Positions 29,954 to 38,013 of a stretch of DNA of 42,217 bases are shown here, piece after piece. This stretch comes from a virus, in the IMG/VR virus record IMGVR_UViG_3300035670_000478, positions 1 to 42,217 of that record; one strand, 5' to 3'. Below the pieces are notes generated by a model that saw nothing but the letters and a program-made list of their open reading frames with translations, made no database searches and was not told the origin of the DNA. Position numbers and translations under genes: made by a program. Position 1 is the stretch's first letter. Each line of letters opens with the position of its first letter.

Positions 29954-30901
29954 TTCAAAAAATATAGATCTTAAGCTATCAAAAAGTTTTTTAGGATCAA
30001 GTATCCCAAATCCTTCATAAAAAGACTTGTCTTTCAAATCAGAATTTTTGATTGACAAAGTGTGTTCCTTAAAAATATTTACATAATCTAAATTATTATC
30101 TAACTTTACGCTTAGATTGTTGTTTCGAACATACGACAAATACAAAGCAGCAACGCCAACTGCAAAGGGAGTCGCCATACTTGTTCCGCTCATGATGGCA
30201 TACCAATTATCAGGGACCGTTGACAATATCCTACTTCCCGGAGCTAAAAAGTCTAAATTATCGCCTGTATTGCTGAAATTTGATCTCTCAAAGTTTTCAT
30301 CTATTGAACCTATAGCGATAGACTCAGGATACTCAGCGGGATAAAATATTTTTTTTGTTTTGCCAGAATTTCCTGCTGCGACAAAACAAATTACTTTTTT
30401 AGACAAGGCGTATTTTATCGCATCGTGAACTGAATTTATTGGACTTGGAGAGCCAAGACTCATACAAATAAAATCTGCTTTTGCGACATCAACAGACCAT
30501 TTTATTCCTTCGCAAATAGATTTTGCATTCCCATTTCCGTTGTCATCTAGAACTTTTACTGGTATTATTTTTGAATGAGGAGCAACTCCAACTACTCCAA
30601 TTTCGTTGTTTTCTGCTGCTATTATTCCGCAAACATGAGTCCCATGCTTGTTTTTGTCCCAAGGATCTTTTTTCTTATCTATTAGATTTATGCCTGGAAG
30701 TATGTTGTTTTTTAAATCAGGATGATCTAGATCACACCCCGTATCTAAAACTGCTATTTTTATTCCTTCTCCTTTGGTTTTTGACCAAGCATTAGGCAAC
30801 TCAAAAGCATGAATGCCCCATCCTGCATTTTGTTTTACTTCTTGAATAGAGAATACTTCTTCTAATTCATATGGGAAAAGACTAAATTCTTTTTTTGACA
30901 T
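29942..30901 (-). CDS. Intracellular-type subtilisin (peptidase S8)
   Basis: ATG 30901 is chosen for its strong site (CAAGGAGGTTGAAA); the open frame extends further up without one. The 319-residue product has the full triad: D53 (AVLDTG), H86 (HGTHV) and S241 (GTSMATP), with N178 (AAGNSG) for the oxyanion hole. There is no signal peptide or classical prodomain. Instead a short N-terminal extension contains LFPY (8-11), the counterpart of the LIPY motif that blocks the active site in intracellular subtilisins until cut. It therefore probably works inside the cell or virion after self-activation. Substrates are unknown. Confidence 0.85.
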   Translation of the reverse strand: MSKKEFSLFPYELEEVFSIQEVKQNAGWGIHAFELPNAWSKTKGEGIKIAVLDTGCDLDHPDLKNNILPGINLIDKKKDPWDKNKHGTHVCGIIAAENNEIGVVGVAPHSKIIPVKVLDDNGNGNAKSICEGIKWSVDVAKADFICMSLGSPSPINSVHDAIKYALSKKVICFVAAGNSGKTKKIFYPAEYPESIAIGSIDENFERSNFSNTGDNLDFLAPGSRILSTVPDNWYAIMSGTSMATPFAVGVAALYLSYVRNNNLSVKLDNNLDYVNIFKEHTLSIKNSDLKDKSFYEGFGILDPKKLFDSLRSIFFELFF

Positions 30902-30917
30902 TTTCAACCTCCTTGTT

Positions 30918-31316
30918 TTATTTTTTCCAAACTCCATTTTTGTATTTAGCAACAAAATAATCTATTGCTGAAGAAGCTAAAGAATAAATCACATAATTCT
31001 TTACTACAGATGCGAATGGCCTAAGCCAAATTGGAATTCCTTCTCTTAGTACATATTCGTATAATCTGTCTAGACCATTTAATACTGTGGCTTTCTTATC
31101 TGGTCCACTTTCTAAAAATTCGTTTATGGTGACTATGAGTTCATCAAGAGCGCCTATTAAAAATAAAGTTATTGTTGTGATTGAGACTCTATTTTTAATC
31201 CAAGAATTTGAATTCTTTATTTTTTCGTCCCATTGATTTGATAGTTCTATAATTTTTTCTTCAAATTCTGGAACAACTTGTACTTTGCCGATTGGATTTA
31301 CTGATTCTAATTCCAT
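30918..31316 (-). CDS. Helical protein upstream of the subtilase
   Basis: In this 132-residue protein, residues about 45-65 (ITTITLFLIGALDELIVTIN) and the C-terminal stretch VVKNYVIYSLASSAIDYFV are hydrophobic, perhaps membrane-touching. The N-terminus is acidic (VPEFEEKIIELSNQWDEKIK). A strong site (ACAAGGAGGTTTT) and an exact late box TATAAATA (31344-31351) precede it, so it is a late gene and probably shares its message with the subtilase gene 17 bases downstream. Role unknown; an inhibitor or anchor for the protease is one option. Confidence 0.65.
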   Translation of the reverse strand: MELESVNPIGKVQVVPEFEEKIIELSNQWDEKIKNSNSWIKNRVSITTITLFLIGALDELIVTINEFLESGPDKKATVLNGLDRLYEYVLREGIPIWLRPFASVVKNYVIYSLASSAIDYFVAKYKNGVWKK

Positions 31317-31338
31317 AAAACCTCCTTGTTTATATTAA

Positions 31339-32802
31339 CTATATATTTATATTAATATCTTTTTTGATTTTATCGAATACAGAATACCAATCATTTTGGC
31401 TTTTTTTTCTGAATAGTTTTACTGAAGGGTACCATATTGTTTTTTCTAAATCTAAGCCCCATCTCCAATCTGGAAAATAAGGCAATATTCCATATGTTTT
31501 TTTTCCAATTGCTCCGGCCAAATGTAATATGGAAGTGTCCACAGTTATAACCAGGTCCAGACCAGATACTATAGATGCTGTGTTTTCCCAAGAATTCATA
31601 TATTTAGACATGTCTATCATTTTCAAGTCTTCGCAATAAGCCAAATCAATAGAATTTTCTTGAAATGGCCAAATTCTTGGTCGTAAATCTTTTTGCAAGC
31701 TAAACAATTTTACTTTTGGAATTTTGTATATTTCTTTGAAAAAAGAAAGATAACAAGATCTTTCTTCGTCTCTAGGATGTTGTGGATTTCCTGCCCAGCA
31801 AATTCCTATCTTATAGTGGTCTTTGAAATAAGAGTAATCACATTTTTCGATTTCTTTTATGTAAGGCTTATAGGAATGCTCTACATCTTCAACATTCATT
31901 CCTAAGTAATGTGGCAAATCCATAATAGAGCACCAATAATCGTGATCTTCAATAGATTTTATAATTCCATAAAAATTATGATTTAGCAATTCGTATAAAG
32001 AACTTGGAACTAAAATTTTTATTTTTACTTTTGGGTTTTCTTTTCTAAAATTATCTGTAAATCTTATAAAGTTTATACAATCTCCAATGCCCTGCTCAGA
32101 AAAAAACAAAATTGTTTCATTGTCTTTTATCTTTTTTCCATTCCATTTTTTATTTTTATCTAATTGTTTTATTCTAGCTTCCAAATAATCATAGTACTTA
32201 AATCTGTACTGATAGTGTTTCCATGCTTTTTCATAATCTCCAAGCAAATAGTAAGCACAACCAAGGTCAACATGAGCGGCGGCAGATTTTGGATTTATTG
32301 CTAATGCTTTTTTTAAATAAAATATAGATTTTTTTATTTCTAATTTTTCTGCAAAAGCACCCGCCAAATTAATAAGTGTTTGATGATTTTTTTTATTTAA
32401 TTTATATGACTTCAACAAGCATTCAATTGCTTTATCAAAAACTTTTTTAGCTCTATATTGACACCCTAAATTAGACCATCCTATGTGATTTTTAGGATCA
32501 ATTTCTGTTGCTTTTTTAAAGTGTTCTATTGCTTTGTCTAAATTTCCTAAATGTAAATAGGAAAGGCCTAAAGAATTATTTGCTTCAAAATCATTTGGGG
32601 ATAAATTTAATAATTTATTAAAATAGATTTCAAATTCTTCTTTTTTATTTAATTTATATTTGGCTATAGACAATAAGTACAAAGCATCAAGATTATCAAA
32701 ATCAACCTTAAGAACTTGTTCACAAATAAGTTCTATATCTTCATATTTTTTTTCTTGAACTTTGCTAGCAGCTAAAGCTATTGCTTTTTTAATTAATTTC
32801 AC
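31339..32802 (-). CDS. TPR protein with glycosyltransferase-like domain
   Basis: This 487-residue protein from GTG 32802 has about six TPR units at residues 1-215 (EANNSLGLSYLHLGNLDKAI, GWSNLGCQYRAKKVFDKAIE, AHVDLGCAYYLLGDYEKAWK). They are followed by a GT-B domain: ILFFSEQGIGDCINFIRF, KIGICWAGNPQHPRD, LDLVITVDTSILHLAGAIGK and FPDWRWGLDL. This resembles bacterial TPR-linked GT9/GT41-type transferases. It may glycosylate proteins or modify host surface glycan. No Shine-Dalgarno site. Its last codons contain the late promoter of the next gene. Confidence 0.75.
   Translation of the reverse strand: MKLIKKAIALAASKVQEKKYEDIELICEQVLKVDFDNLDALYLLSIAKYKLNKKEEFEIYFNKLLNLSPNDFEANNSLGLSYLHLGNLDKAIEHFKKATEIDPKNHIGWSNLGCQYRAKKVFDKAIECLLKSYKLNKKNHQTLINLAGAFAEKLEIKKSIFYLKKALAINPKSAAAHVDLGCAYYLLGDYEKAWKHYQYRFKYYDYLEARIKQLDKNKKWNGKKIKDNETILFFSEQGIGDCINFIRFTDNFRKENPKVKIKILVPSSLYELLNHNFYGIIKSIEDHDYWCSIMDLPHYLGMNVEDVEHSYKPYIKEIEKCDYSYFKDHYKIGICWAGNPQHPRDEERSCYLSFFKEIYKIPKVKLFSLQKDLRPRIWPFQENSIDLAYCEDLKMIDMSKYMNSWENTASIVSGLDLVITVDTSILHLAGAIGKKTYGILPYFPDWRWGLDLEKTIWYPSVKLFRKKSQNDWYSVFDKIKKDININI
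31344..31351 (-). promoter_or_regulatory. T4-type late promoter box TATAAATA
   Basis: An exact TATAAATA on the minus strand followed by TATAG, 28 bases before ATG 31316, inside the 3' end of the TPR gene. Confidence 0.6.
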
Positions 32803-32830
32803 ATAAGTAATTTAGTATTTTTATACCAAA

Positions 32831-33412
32831 TTATCTTAAGGCTTGTGTTATTTTGCCTACTGGGGCGAAGCCTAGATCTCCTGGACCTATTTGGCTATTA
32901 ACACTATCCCACCAAGCTTTTTCTTCCGCCGTCATTTCTTTTGTTTCTAAAAGCTTCTTAATTCCTTCTAATTTGTTTTTGACTTCTTCAACAACTGATT
33001 CGTTTTTTCCTTCTAAAAGATCGTCGAAGTCAGCTAAGATTTCATTCCATTCTTTTTTAGACTTTTTCTTCATTTTCTTTTTCATCATCATTTTCTCTGA
33101 ATCTTCGTCTTCATGATCTTCTTCATGATCCTCGTCATCAGATTCGTCTTCATCTTTTTCATCTTCTTTTTTGCTTTTTACTTCGTCTTCCATTTCTTCG
33201 TCTTCTTTTTCGGCATCGCAATCCATTCCTTTTTTCATCATTTTGCCGCATTTTGCTTCTTCAATCGAATCCTCAGAACCTTCTGCTTCTACTACTTCTG
33301 AAGCTCCTGTTGCTCCTAATGGGGCCGTGAGTGAGTTTGTTGTTTTAATTCCTAAATTTATAGCACCATAAAGAGATTCATTTAGTTGTTTGTATTCTTT
33401 ATAAGATAACAT
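32831..33412 (-). CDS. Very acidic protein with capsid-targeting-like leader (core or internal head protein?)
   Basis: This 193-residue protein starts MLSYKEYKQLNES, fitting the leader rule (Y-x-x-Y then L-N-E). Residues about 45-115 are a dense Glu/Asp/Lys run (DEDESDDEDHEEDHEDEDSE) followed by MMMKKKMKKKSKKEW; the C-terminus is helical with a conserved-looking AWWDSVNSQIGPGDLG. Its composition recalls acidic T4 prohead core proteins such as gp67. Site TTGGAGCTTTAAAAT precedes the ATG. The neighbouring subtilase could act on it, but an assigned prohead protease is not in this window. Confidence 0.65.
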   Translation of the reverse strand: MLSYKEYKQLNESLYGAINLGIKTTNSLTAPLGATGASEVVEAEGSEDSIEEAKCGKMMKKGMDCDAEKEDEEMEDEVKSKKEDEKDEDESDDEDHEEDHEDEDSEKMMMKKKMKKKSKKEWNEILADFDDLLEGKNESVVEEVKNKLEGIKKLLETKEMTAEEKAWWDSVNSQIGPGDLGFAPVGKITQALR

Positions 33413-33461
33413 ATTTTAAAGCTCCAATAAGTAGTGAAAACTATAGTTTATATATACATGT

Positions 33462-34100
33462 ATGAAAAAATTTTTATTAATAAATATTATTTTGTTTACT
33501 TGTTTTTTATTAATAATTAATAAAAAAGAAACAAACGAATTTGTAGAAATCAATGAAAATATAAAAAAAATACAGGCAAATATTGAAATAAAACAAGGAC
33601 TTTTCTTCGCAAAAGGCTTTATAGCATACGAAAAAGAAAACAATTTTAAAATGATTTGTTATTCTTTTTTAGGCAAAGAAATTGAAATAGGATCTAACAA
33701 AGATTTTTTTTGGTTTTGGACAAGAAAAGAAAACATTTTGTATTATTGCAAACAAGGCAAAATTAACACGACAAGACTTAGAAAAATGTTTTATCCCGAA
33801 ATTCTTAAGTCTTTTTTAGGAATAGATGAAAATTATATAATTATAAATAATGACTTGAAAAAAATTTCTATTTTACAAGATAAAAAAATAATTTCTCACA
33901 AATTGTATCAAAATGACAACTTGATATTGCAATGTGATGTTGTTGATTTTTATGGAAATTTACCAAGAAAGATTAAATTAAATTGGATAGAAGAAAATAT
34001 AAAACAAGAATGGATCTTAAGTAATATAAAAATCAATAGTGATTTTAGTGATTGGGAATTTCCTGATTATAAAAACAAAATAAACTTAGAAAATTATTGA
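33462..34100 (+). CDS. Exported protein with GSN-FWFW motif (LolA-like?)
   Basis: This 212-residue protein has an N-terminal hydrophobic signal or anchor (KFLLINIILFTCFLLIINKK). The next part is strand-rich: IKQGLFFAKGFIAYEKENNF, SFLGKEIEIGSNKDFFWFWT, ILYYCKQGKINTTRLRKMFY and PEILKSFLGI. The GSN...FWFW stretch recalls exported LolA-like proteins annotated in planctomycetes, from memory only. If right, the phage carries a host-derived envelope protein. No Shine-Dalgarno site; TATATA ends five bases before ATG. It overlaps the convergent small gene by seven bases. Confidence 0.6.
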   Translation: MKKFLLINIILFTCFLLIINKKETNEFVEINENIKKIQANIEIKQGLFFAKGFIAYEKENNFKMICYSFLGKEIEIGSNKDFFWFWTRKENILYYCKQGKINTTRLRKMFYPEILKSFLGIDENYIIINNDLKKISILQDKKIISHKLYQNDNLILQCDVVDFYGNLPRKIKLNWIEENIKQEWILSNIKINSDFSDWEFPDYKNKINLENY

Positions 34101-34309
34101 AATTTCTTTTTATTAATTATTGCTTGGATTCTTTTCTTTCTTTCTTCGTCTCTTTGTTCTTTTGTCATTCCTGTTGTTCTTGTTTGAATGTCGTTTAATG
34201 CCGCTTGTGCTTGGATGTTGGAAGGCCTATTTACAGCACGGGCTGATGCAGCTGGGCCAACTGTTCTTACTGAAGATCTTCTTTTATTTTTATTGCATCC
34301 ACAACCCAT
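34094..34309 (-). CDS. Small MGCGC protein
   Basis: This 71-residue protein starts MGCGCNKNKRRSSVRTVGPA and is otherwise charged and helical (MTKEQRDEERKKRIQAIINK). Similar short MGCGC-starting proteins occur in large phages, without known function. The very strong site GATAAGGAGGAAAAA suggests abundant production. It shares the MGCG start with the gp13-like protein at 23134. Confidence 0.6.
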   Translation of the reverse strand: MGCGCNKNKRRSSVRTVGPAASARAVNRPSNIQAQAALNDIQTRTTGMTKEQRDEERKKRIQAIINKKKFQ

Positions 34310-34319
34310 TTTTTCCTCC

Positions 34320-35786
34320 TTATCCGTTAATTATTAGCCAATCATAAAAAGTGACTTCTGACTGAGTGCCAAGAGTTCCGCGAGCCGCACCACGCCATCC
34401 TAAATCTAAATTTGCTAATTCCGATGCCAATTCTCTTTGAATAATTTTTAAGGAATCGCGTATTATTTTCCCTAATCTATCTTTATTTACTTCTCCTCTG
34501 TATCCTATTTTTTGGCTTAGTCTCCGAGATAACTCATCAGTATCTGGTTTAGTACTTTGGCCTGTTTGTATCTGCTTGTATAGAGGAGAAATGTCTTCGG
34601 GTATTTCTATATTTCCCATGCTATCGTAATTCAAACCTAAAAATTCCGATACAATTTCAAATGCATTTGAATTAGATCTGTGTAATTTATTAAAAGAATT
34701 TTTTATTGCTTGATTTATTTTTTCAACTCTTTCTAATCGATCCATTTGAGCAACGGTCATTTGTGGAGCTTTTTCTTTGCTCGCTGCTAATTTTGTAGGA
34801 TCCATTACTACTTCTTGATCGCCTGTTTGTCCTGTTGTTTTTTCTTTTGTCTTATATTCTTGATCACTAAGCAATCTGCTTTCTGTTGTCTTTATTATTT
34901 TTTTTATTATTTTTTTTATTTCTTGAGGACTCATTTCCTTTTCATTTAATAAATTTTCCAAACTCCATTCTTTTGCTCTTAATTCTTTATGTTCTTTTGC
35001 TTTTCTTTCAAGTGCAAAAGATGTAACTCTTCTTCTTTTTGCGCTATTAATGATTTTTTTTATCGCTTGGCCTGTGTACTGTTCATAAGGAATAATGTTA
35101 CTAGCAAAAACCCCCTCCAGAGCACGATTAGCATCATTTTCAAATTTATCAAGGGTATATTGAGATAGAAGTTGTTCATAAGACTGTGGATAGTCATTTC
35201 CGGTCTCTTTAATTGCATTTGTTGCGGCTTTATTGAATCTATCTCCAAATGATGGTTTACTTAAGTCAAAAACATCTCCACCGCGTGGTCCGCCCTTTAC
35301 CCCTGGAGGTCTTAAGTATTCAAGTTCCACAAGTAAATCAAAAATTCTTCTAAGATCGCTTTCATTAGATCCTTTTTCTTTAATATCTTTAATTTCTTCT
35401 ATTCTTTTTTTTCTTTCGTACATCGATTTGTATCTTAATAACAACATTTTTTGTTTTGCGTCTGATAAGATTTCGTCTGGAGGCCTGCCTGAAGTGACTC
35501 TTCGTTTTTGTAAAGCTCTCCATTTTTTCATTGCCCTTTTCGCAGCTTTATTTTGTCTTTTTTCTTTTCTTTTCCAATCTAATTCTTGTGCTGCTTCAAT
35601 TTCTTCCGGCGACCAGTCTGTTCTTTCTCTTTCTTTTGACGGTCCAGCGACAGAAACAGGCTCTGCATCTTCACTTCCTGATGCAAAAGGATCATCCAAC
35701 TCCCCAGGATCAGAATCTGAAGGAAATCCCTGCCAAAATTCTCTCAAATTTTTATTTTTATTAAAAAGCCACGCAGAAAATTTCAT
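34320..35786 (-). CDS. Large charged helical protein with capsid-targeting-like leader
   Basis: This 488-residue protein from ATG 35786 starts MKFSAWLFNKNKNLRE, fitting M-K-F-x-x-W, then L-R-E. Residues about 20-60 are acidic (SDPGELDDPFASGSEDAEPV), and about 60-330 are highly charged coiled-coil-like helices (KKRIEEIKDIKEKGSNESDL, MSPQEIKKIIKKIIKTTESR). The last 30 residues look folded (GWRGAARGTLGTQSEVTFYD). Size and composition suit a scaffold or internal head protein; gp22-like function is only a guess. The start has no Shine-Dalgarno site. Confidence 0.65.
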   Translation of the reverse strand: MKFSAWLFNKNKNLREFWQGFPSDSDPGELDDPFASGSEDAEPVSVAGPSKERERTDWSPEEIEAAQELDWKRKEKRQNKAAKRAMKKWRALQKRRVTSGRPPDEILSDAKQKMLLLRYKSMYERKKRIEEIKDIKEKGSNESDLRRIFDLLVELEYLRPPGVKGGPRGGDVFDLSKPSFGDRFNKAATNAIKETGNDYPQSYEQLLSQYTLDKFENDANRALEGVFASNIIPYEQYTGQAIKKIINSAKRRRVTSFALERKAKEHKELRAKEWSLENLLNEKEMSPQEIKKIIKKIIKTTESRLLSDQEYKTKEKTTGQTGDQEVVMDPTKLAASKEKAPQMTVAQMDRLERVEKINQAIKNSFNKLHRSNSNAFEIVSEFLGLNYDSMGNIEIPEDISPLYKQIQTGQSTKPDTDELSRRLSQKIGYRGEVNKDRLGKIIRDSLKIIQRELASELANLDLGWRGAARGTLGTQSEVTFYDWLIING

Positions 35787-35888
35787 AAAAATTACCAATA
35801 TATAGTTTTGTACTTAGATATATATGATATTAAAATAAAAATTCATGTGTATATACTATATAAAAATGATTCCTATAGGAGATTAATA

Positions 35889-36125
35889 ATGCAAACATTT
35901 TTAAATTGGATAAAAGAACAAAATTTAGAAGTACCTGTAGTTTCTGATACTACTCCATCTGAAAAAGTAGAGACAGAAGCTCAACCAACAACTGATGAAA
36001 ATAGAAAAAGAACTGGATATAGTGCAAACTATCCCCCAGCTTATGTTTCTGGTCAATATCCTCACAAATATTTCAATCCATCTAAAGCCTCTGCTGATTT
36101 AGATAAAGAAAATATGAAAAAATAA
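35889..36125 (+). CDS. Small protein with capsid-targeting-like leader
   Basis: The start at ATG 35889 follows TATAGGAGATTAATA; the open frame upstream has no ribosome site. The 78-residue product starts MQTFLNWIKEQNLE, the leader pattern with I-K-E. The rest is disordered and ends in YSANYPPAYVSGQYPHKYF then a Lys-rich tail. It is probably a small packaged protein, and it lies ten bases before another leader gene. Confidence 0.65.
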   Translation: MQTFLNWIKEQNLEVPVVSDTTPSEKVETEAQPTTDENRKRTGYSANYPPAYVSGQYPHKYFNPSKASADLDKENMKK

Positions 36126-36134
36126 GGATTTATT

Positions 36135-36608
36135 ATGAAAACTAATTTCATTGAATATTATAATAAAAGACAAAATATAGATTCTTTATTTGAATCGGTA
36201 GTTTTAGAAGCTCAAAATAATCAAGAACTTTATAAGTTGCTTGACGAAGCGGGTTTTTGGAGCAATTTAGGATCGGCAGTTAAACAATTTGGTCAAAATG
36301 TTTGGAGTGGGGGCGGAATAAAAGGCGGCTGGACGCAAGCAAAAGACACGGTCACTGGTCCAAAGGCCAAATATGATTCTGCTGTCGCCTCTTTGCAGCA
36401 ATTAGTTAAATCTTTACAGTCAGATGAAAGAACTAAAAACATGATGACATCTGACAATAGAACGGATGTTGGCACTTTTATTAATGGCGTGATAAAGCAA
36501 TTACAACAACAAAAAGAAATGATTCCTGTGATGACTCCTCAAGCCACCACTGAGCCAACCCCACAACAACCAGGAAGAGCAGCCCCAGCCCCTCCTCCTA
36601 GTCCTTGA
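36135..36608 (+). CDS. Protein with leader-like N-terminus and Pro-rich tail
   Basis: This 157-residue protein starts MKTNFIEYYNKRQNIDSLFE, with L-F-E at residues 18-20, a looser fit to the capsid-targeting rule than its neighbours. A Gly/Trp-rich middle (FGQNVWSGGGIKGGW) is followed by helices and a C-terminal Pro/Gln/Ala-rich tail (PQQPGRAAPAPPPSP). Site AATAAGGATTTATT. A terminator (36634-36673) closes the two-gene unit. Role unknown; a head-internal protein is one possibility. Confidence 0.6.
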   Translation: MKTNFIEYYNKRQNIDSLFESVVLEAQNNQELYKLLDEAGFWSNLGSAVKQFGQNVWSGGGIKGGWTQAKDTVTGPKAKYDSAVASLQQLVKSLQSDERTKNMMTSDNRTDVGTFINGVIKQLQQQKEMIPVMTPQATTEPTPQQPGRAAPAPPPSP

Positions 36609-36633
36609 ATATCTGAACGCTAATTAAATATTG

Positions 36634-36673
36634 AAAATCACACTAGTTACTAATATAATTAGTGTGATTTTTT
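36634..36673 (+). terminator. Rho-independent terminator
   Basis: A 12-bp stem (AAAATCACACTA with TAGTGTGATTTT) encloses a 14-base loop and continues into a T run (36668-36673) on the plus strand. It lies between the leader-gene pair and the RmlA-like gene. Confidence 0.8.
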
Positions 36674-36687
36674 ATTTAAGGTGATCT

Positions 36688-37482
36688 ATGCGAGGAATTG
36701 TTTTAGCTGGTGGTTTTGGCAAGAGATTAGCTCCTTTTACAAACGTGTCTAATAAGCATTTAGCTCCTATCTATGATGAGACCAATAATTTAGCCACTCC
36801 TATGATTTATTATCCGCTTAACACTCTAAAATCTGGAGGAGTTACGGATATTATGATTATTACTTCACAAGAACACTGTGGTGACATTGTCAGAGTTTTG
36901 GGAGATGGAAATGATATGGAATTGTCTCTCACATACAGAATTCAAAATATGAACAGACCGACAACGGGGATAGCACAGGCTCTTGCGTTATCTAAAGACT
37001 TTGCAGGAAACGAAAACATAGCCGTTATCCTCGGGGACAATTATTATGAAGATAATTTTTATGAAGAATTTATGAAGTTTGAAAATAAGACTTCTAAATT
37101 AAAAAATTTAAATGTTCCTGAAAAAGAAAAAACTAAAGCTAAAGTTTTCTTAAAAGAAGTTCATGATCCTGAAAGATTTGGAGTGGCTGATTTTGTAGAA
37201 ATAAATGAAGAAGTAAAAGTAAATTCGATAGAAGAAAAGCCAGAAAATCCAAAAACAAATTGGGCCGTAACTGGTCTTTATCTTTATACTCCTGAAGTTT
37301 TTTATATTATTCCACAAATGAAGCCATCTAAAAGAAAAGAACTAGAAATTACTGATGTTAATAACTGGTTCGTGGACAATGAAAACATGAGTGCCGTTAA
37401 GCTGAAAGGATTTTGGCACGATGCAGGCACTCCGAATGGAGTAAGAGAAATTGAAAAGTTTTTAGCTAAAGAATCAATTTAA
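36688..37482 (+). CDS. rmlA: Glucose-1-phosphate thymidylyltransferase-like (RmlA)
   Basis: This 264-residue protein follows the RmlA/RfbA family: GIVLAGGFGKRLAPFTNVSN at 3-22, KHLAPIYD, PMIYYPLNTLKSGG, the Gly-Asp-Gly loop, PTTGIAQAL, ILGDNYYEDN (metal-binding Asp), DPERFGVADF, VTGLYLYTPEV and GFWHDAGTPNGV. RmlA makes dTDP-glucose for dTDP-rhamnose and related sugars. It is shorter than the usual 290 residues, missing part of the C-terminal tail, but keeps the catalytic core. It may feed sugar to the nearby glycosyltransferases. Good site AAGGTGATC. The stop overlaps the YqgE-like gene by nine bases. Confidence 0.85.
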   Translation: MRGIVLAGGFGKRLAPFTNVSNKHLAPIYDETNNLATPMIYYPLNTLKSGGVTDIMIITSQEHCGDIVRVLGDGNDMELSLTYRIQNMNRPTTGIAQALALSKDFAGNENIAVILGDNYYEDNFYEEFMKFENKTSKLKNLNVPEKEKTKAKVFLKEVHDPERFGVADFVEINEEVKVNSIEEKPENPKTNWAVTGLYLYTPEVFYIIPQMKPSKRKELEITDVNNWFVDNENMSAVKLKGFWHDAGTPNGVREIEKFLAKESI

Positions 37483-38013
37483 AATATGATTTTGTATCTT
37501 AATTTTTAGCTTATCTAGGTACAACTTGTTTTGCTCTTCTTTTTTTAAGTTCCAATAATCATAATTTTCTTCGAATATCATCAGATCATCAGGCTCTATA
37601 GGCCACCAACTTCCTAGTGCCAATTCTGTCGCCAATTGAGCAGAAGTCCAGCCGCAATATCCAACATACATCTCAAAAGGCTTGGTTTTGTTTTGTATTA
37701 TTTTTTCTATGTTTTCCGGATGAATGCTAATATAGGTTTTATTAAATAATTCTTGTTCTGAATATTTTTTTATTTTATGAATAACAGCAACAGCACCGTA
37801 TAATGGCCCGCCGATTTTTAGGTTTTTGTTGTTTTTTAATTTTAAATTTGGATTTACTTCTTCCCAAATGTCCATGATTTTTTCATTCATTTTTTTATTT
37901 AAAATGAGACCATGGTAATATCCCGATTCATTTCCTGTAATAAGCACAATGCTTTTATGGAAATAAGAATCTTTTATTTTTGGAGTAGCGAGTAATGCTT
38001 TTATATCAATCAC
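37474..38013 (-). CDS. YqgE/AlgH family protein
   Basis: This 179-residue protein carries the YqgE/AlgH (UPF0301) signature: KALLATPKIKDSYFHKSIVL at 5-24, GLILNKKMNEKI, GGPLYGAVAVIHK and a Gly/Trp block, YVGYCGWTSAQLATELALGS then WWPIEP. The fold is known, but the function in bacteria is only roughly known. A phage copy is unusual. It overlaps the upstream gene on the same strand by eight bases and the RmlA-like gene by nine. Charged Lys-rich loops (LKLKNNKNLK) fit the AT-rich phage composition, so it is not a very recent import. Confidence 0.8.
   Translation of the reverse strand: MIDIKALLATPKIKDSYFHKSIVLITGNESGYYHGLILNKKMNEKIMDIWEEVNPNLKLKNNKNLKIGGPLYGAVAVIHKIKKYSEQELFNKTYISIHPENIEKIIQNKTKPFEMYVGYCGWTSAQLATELALGSWWPIEPDDLMIFEENYDYWNLKKEEQNKLYLDKLKIKIQNHILN

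Noticed and set aside
33113-33371. Phe/Ser-rich plus-strand open frames opposite the acidic protein
   Set aside because: They are antisense images of the Glu/Asp/Lys-rich coding run and have no starts or ribosome sites.
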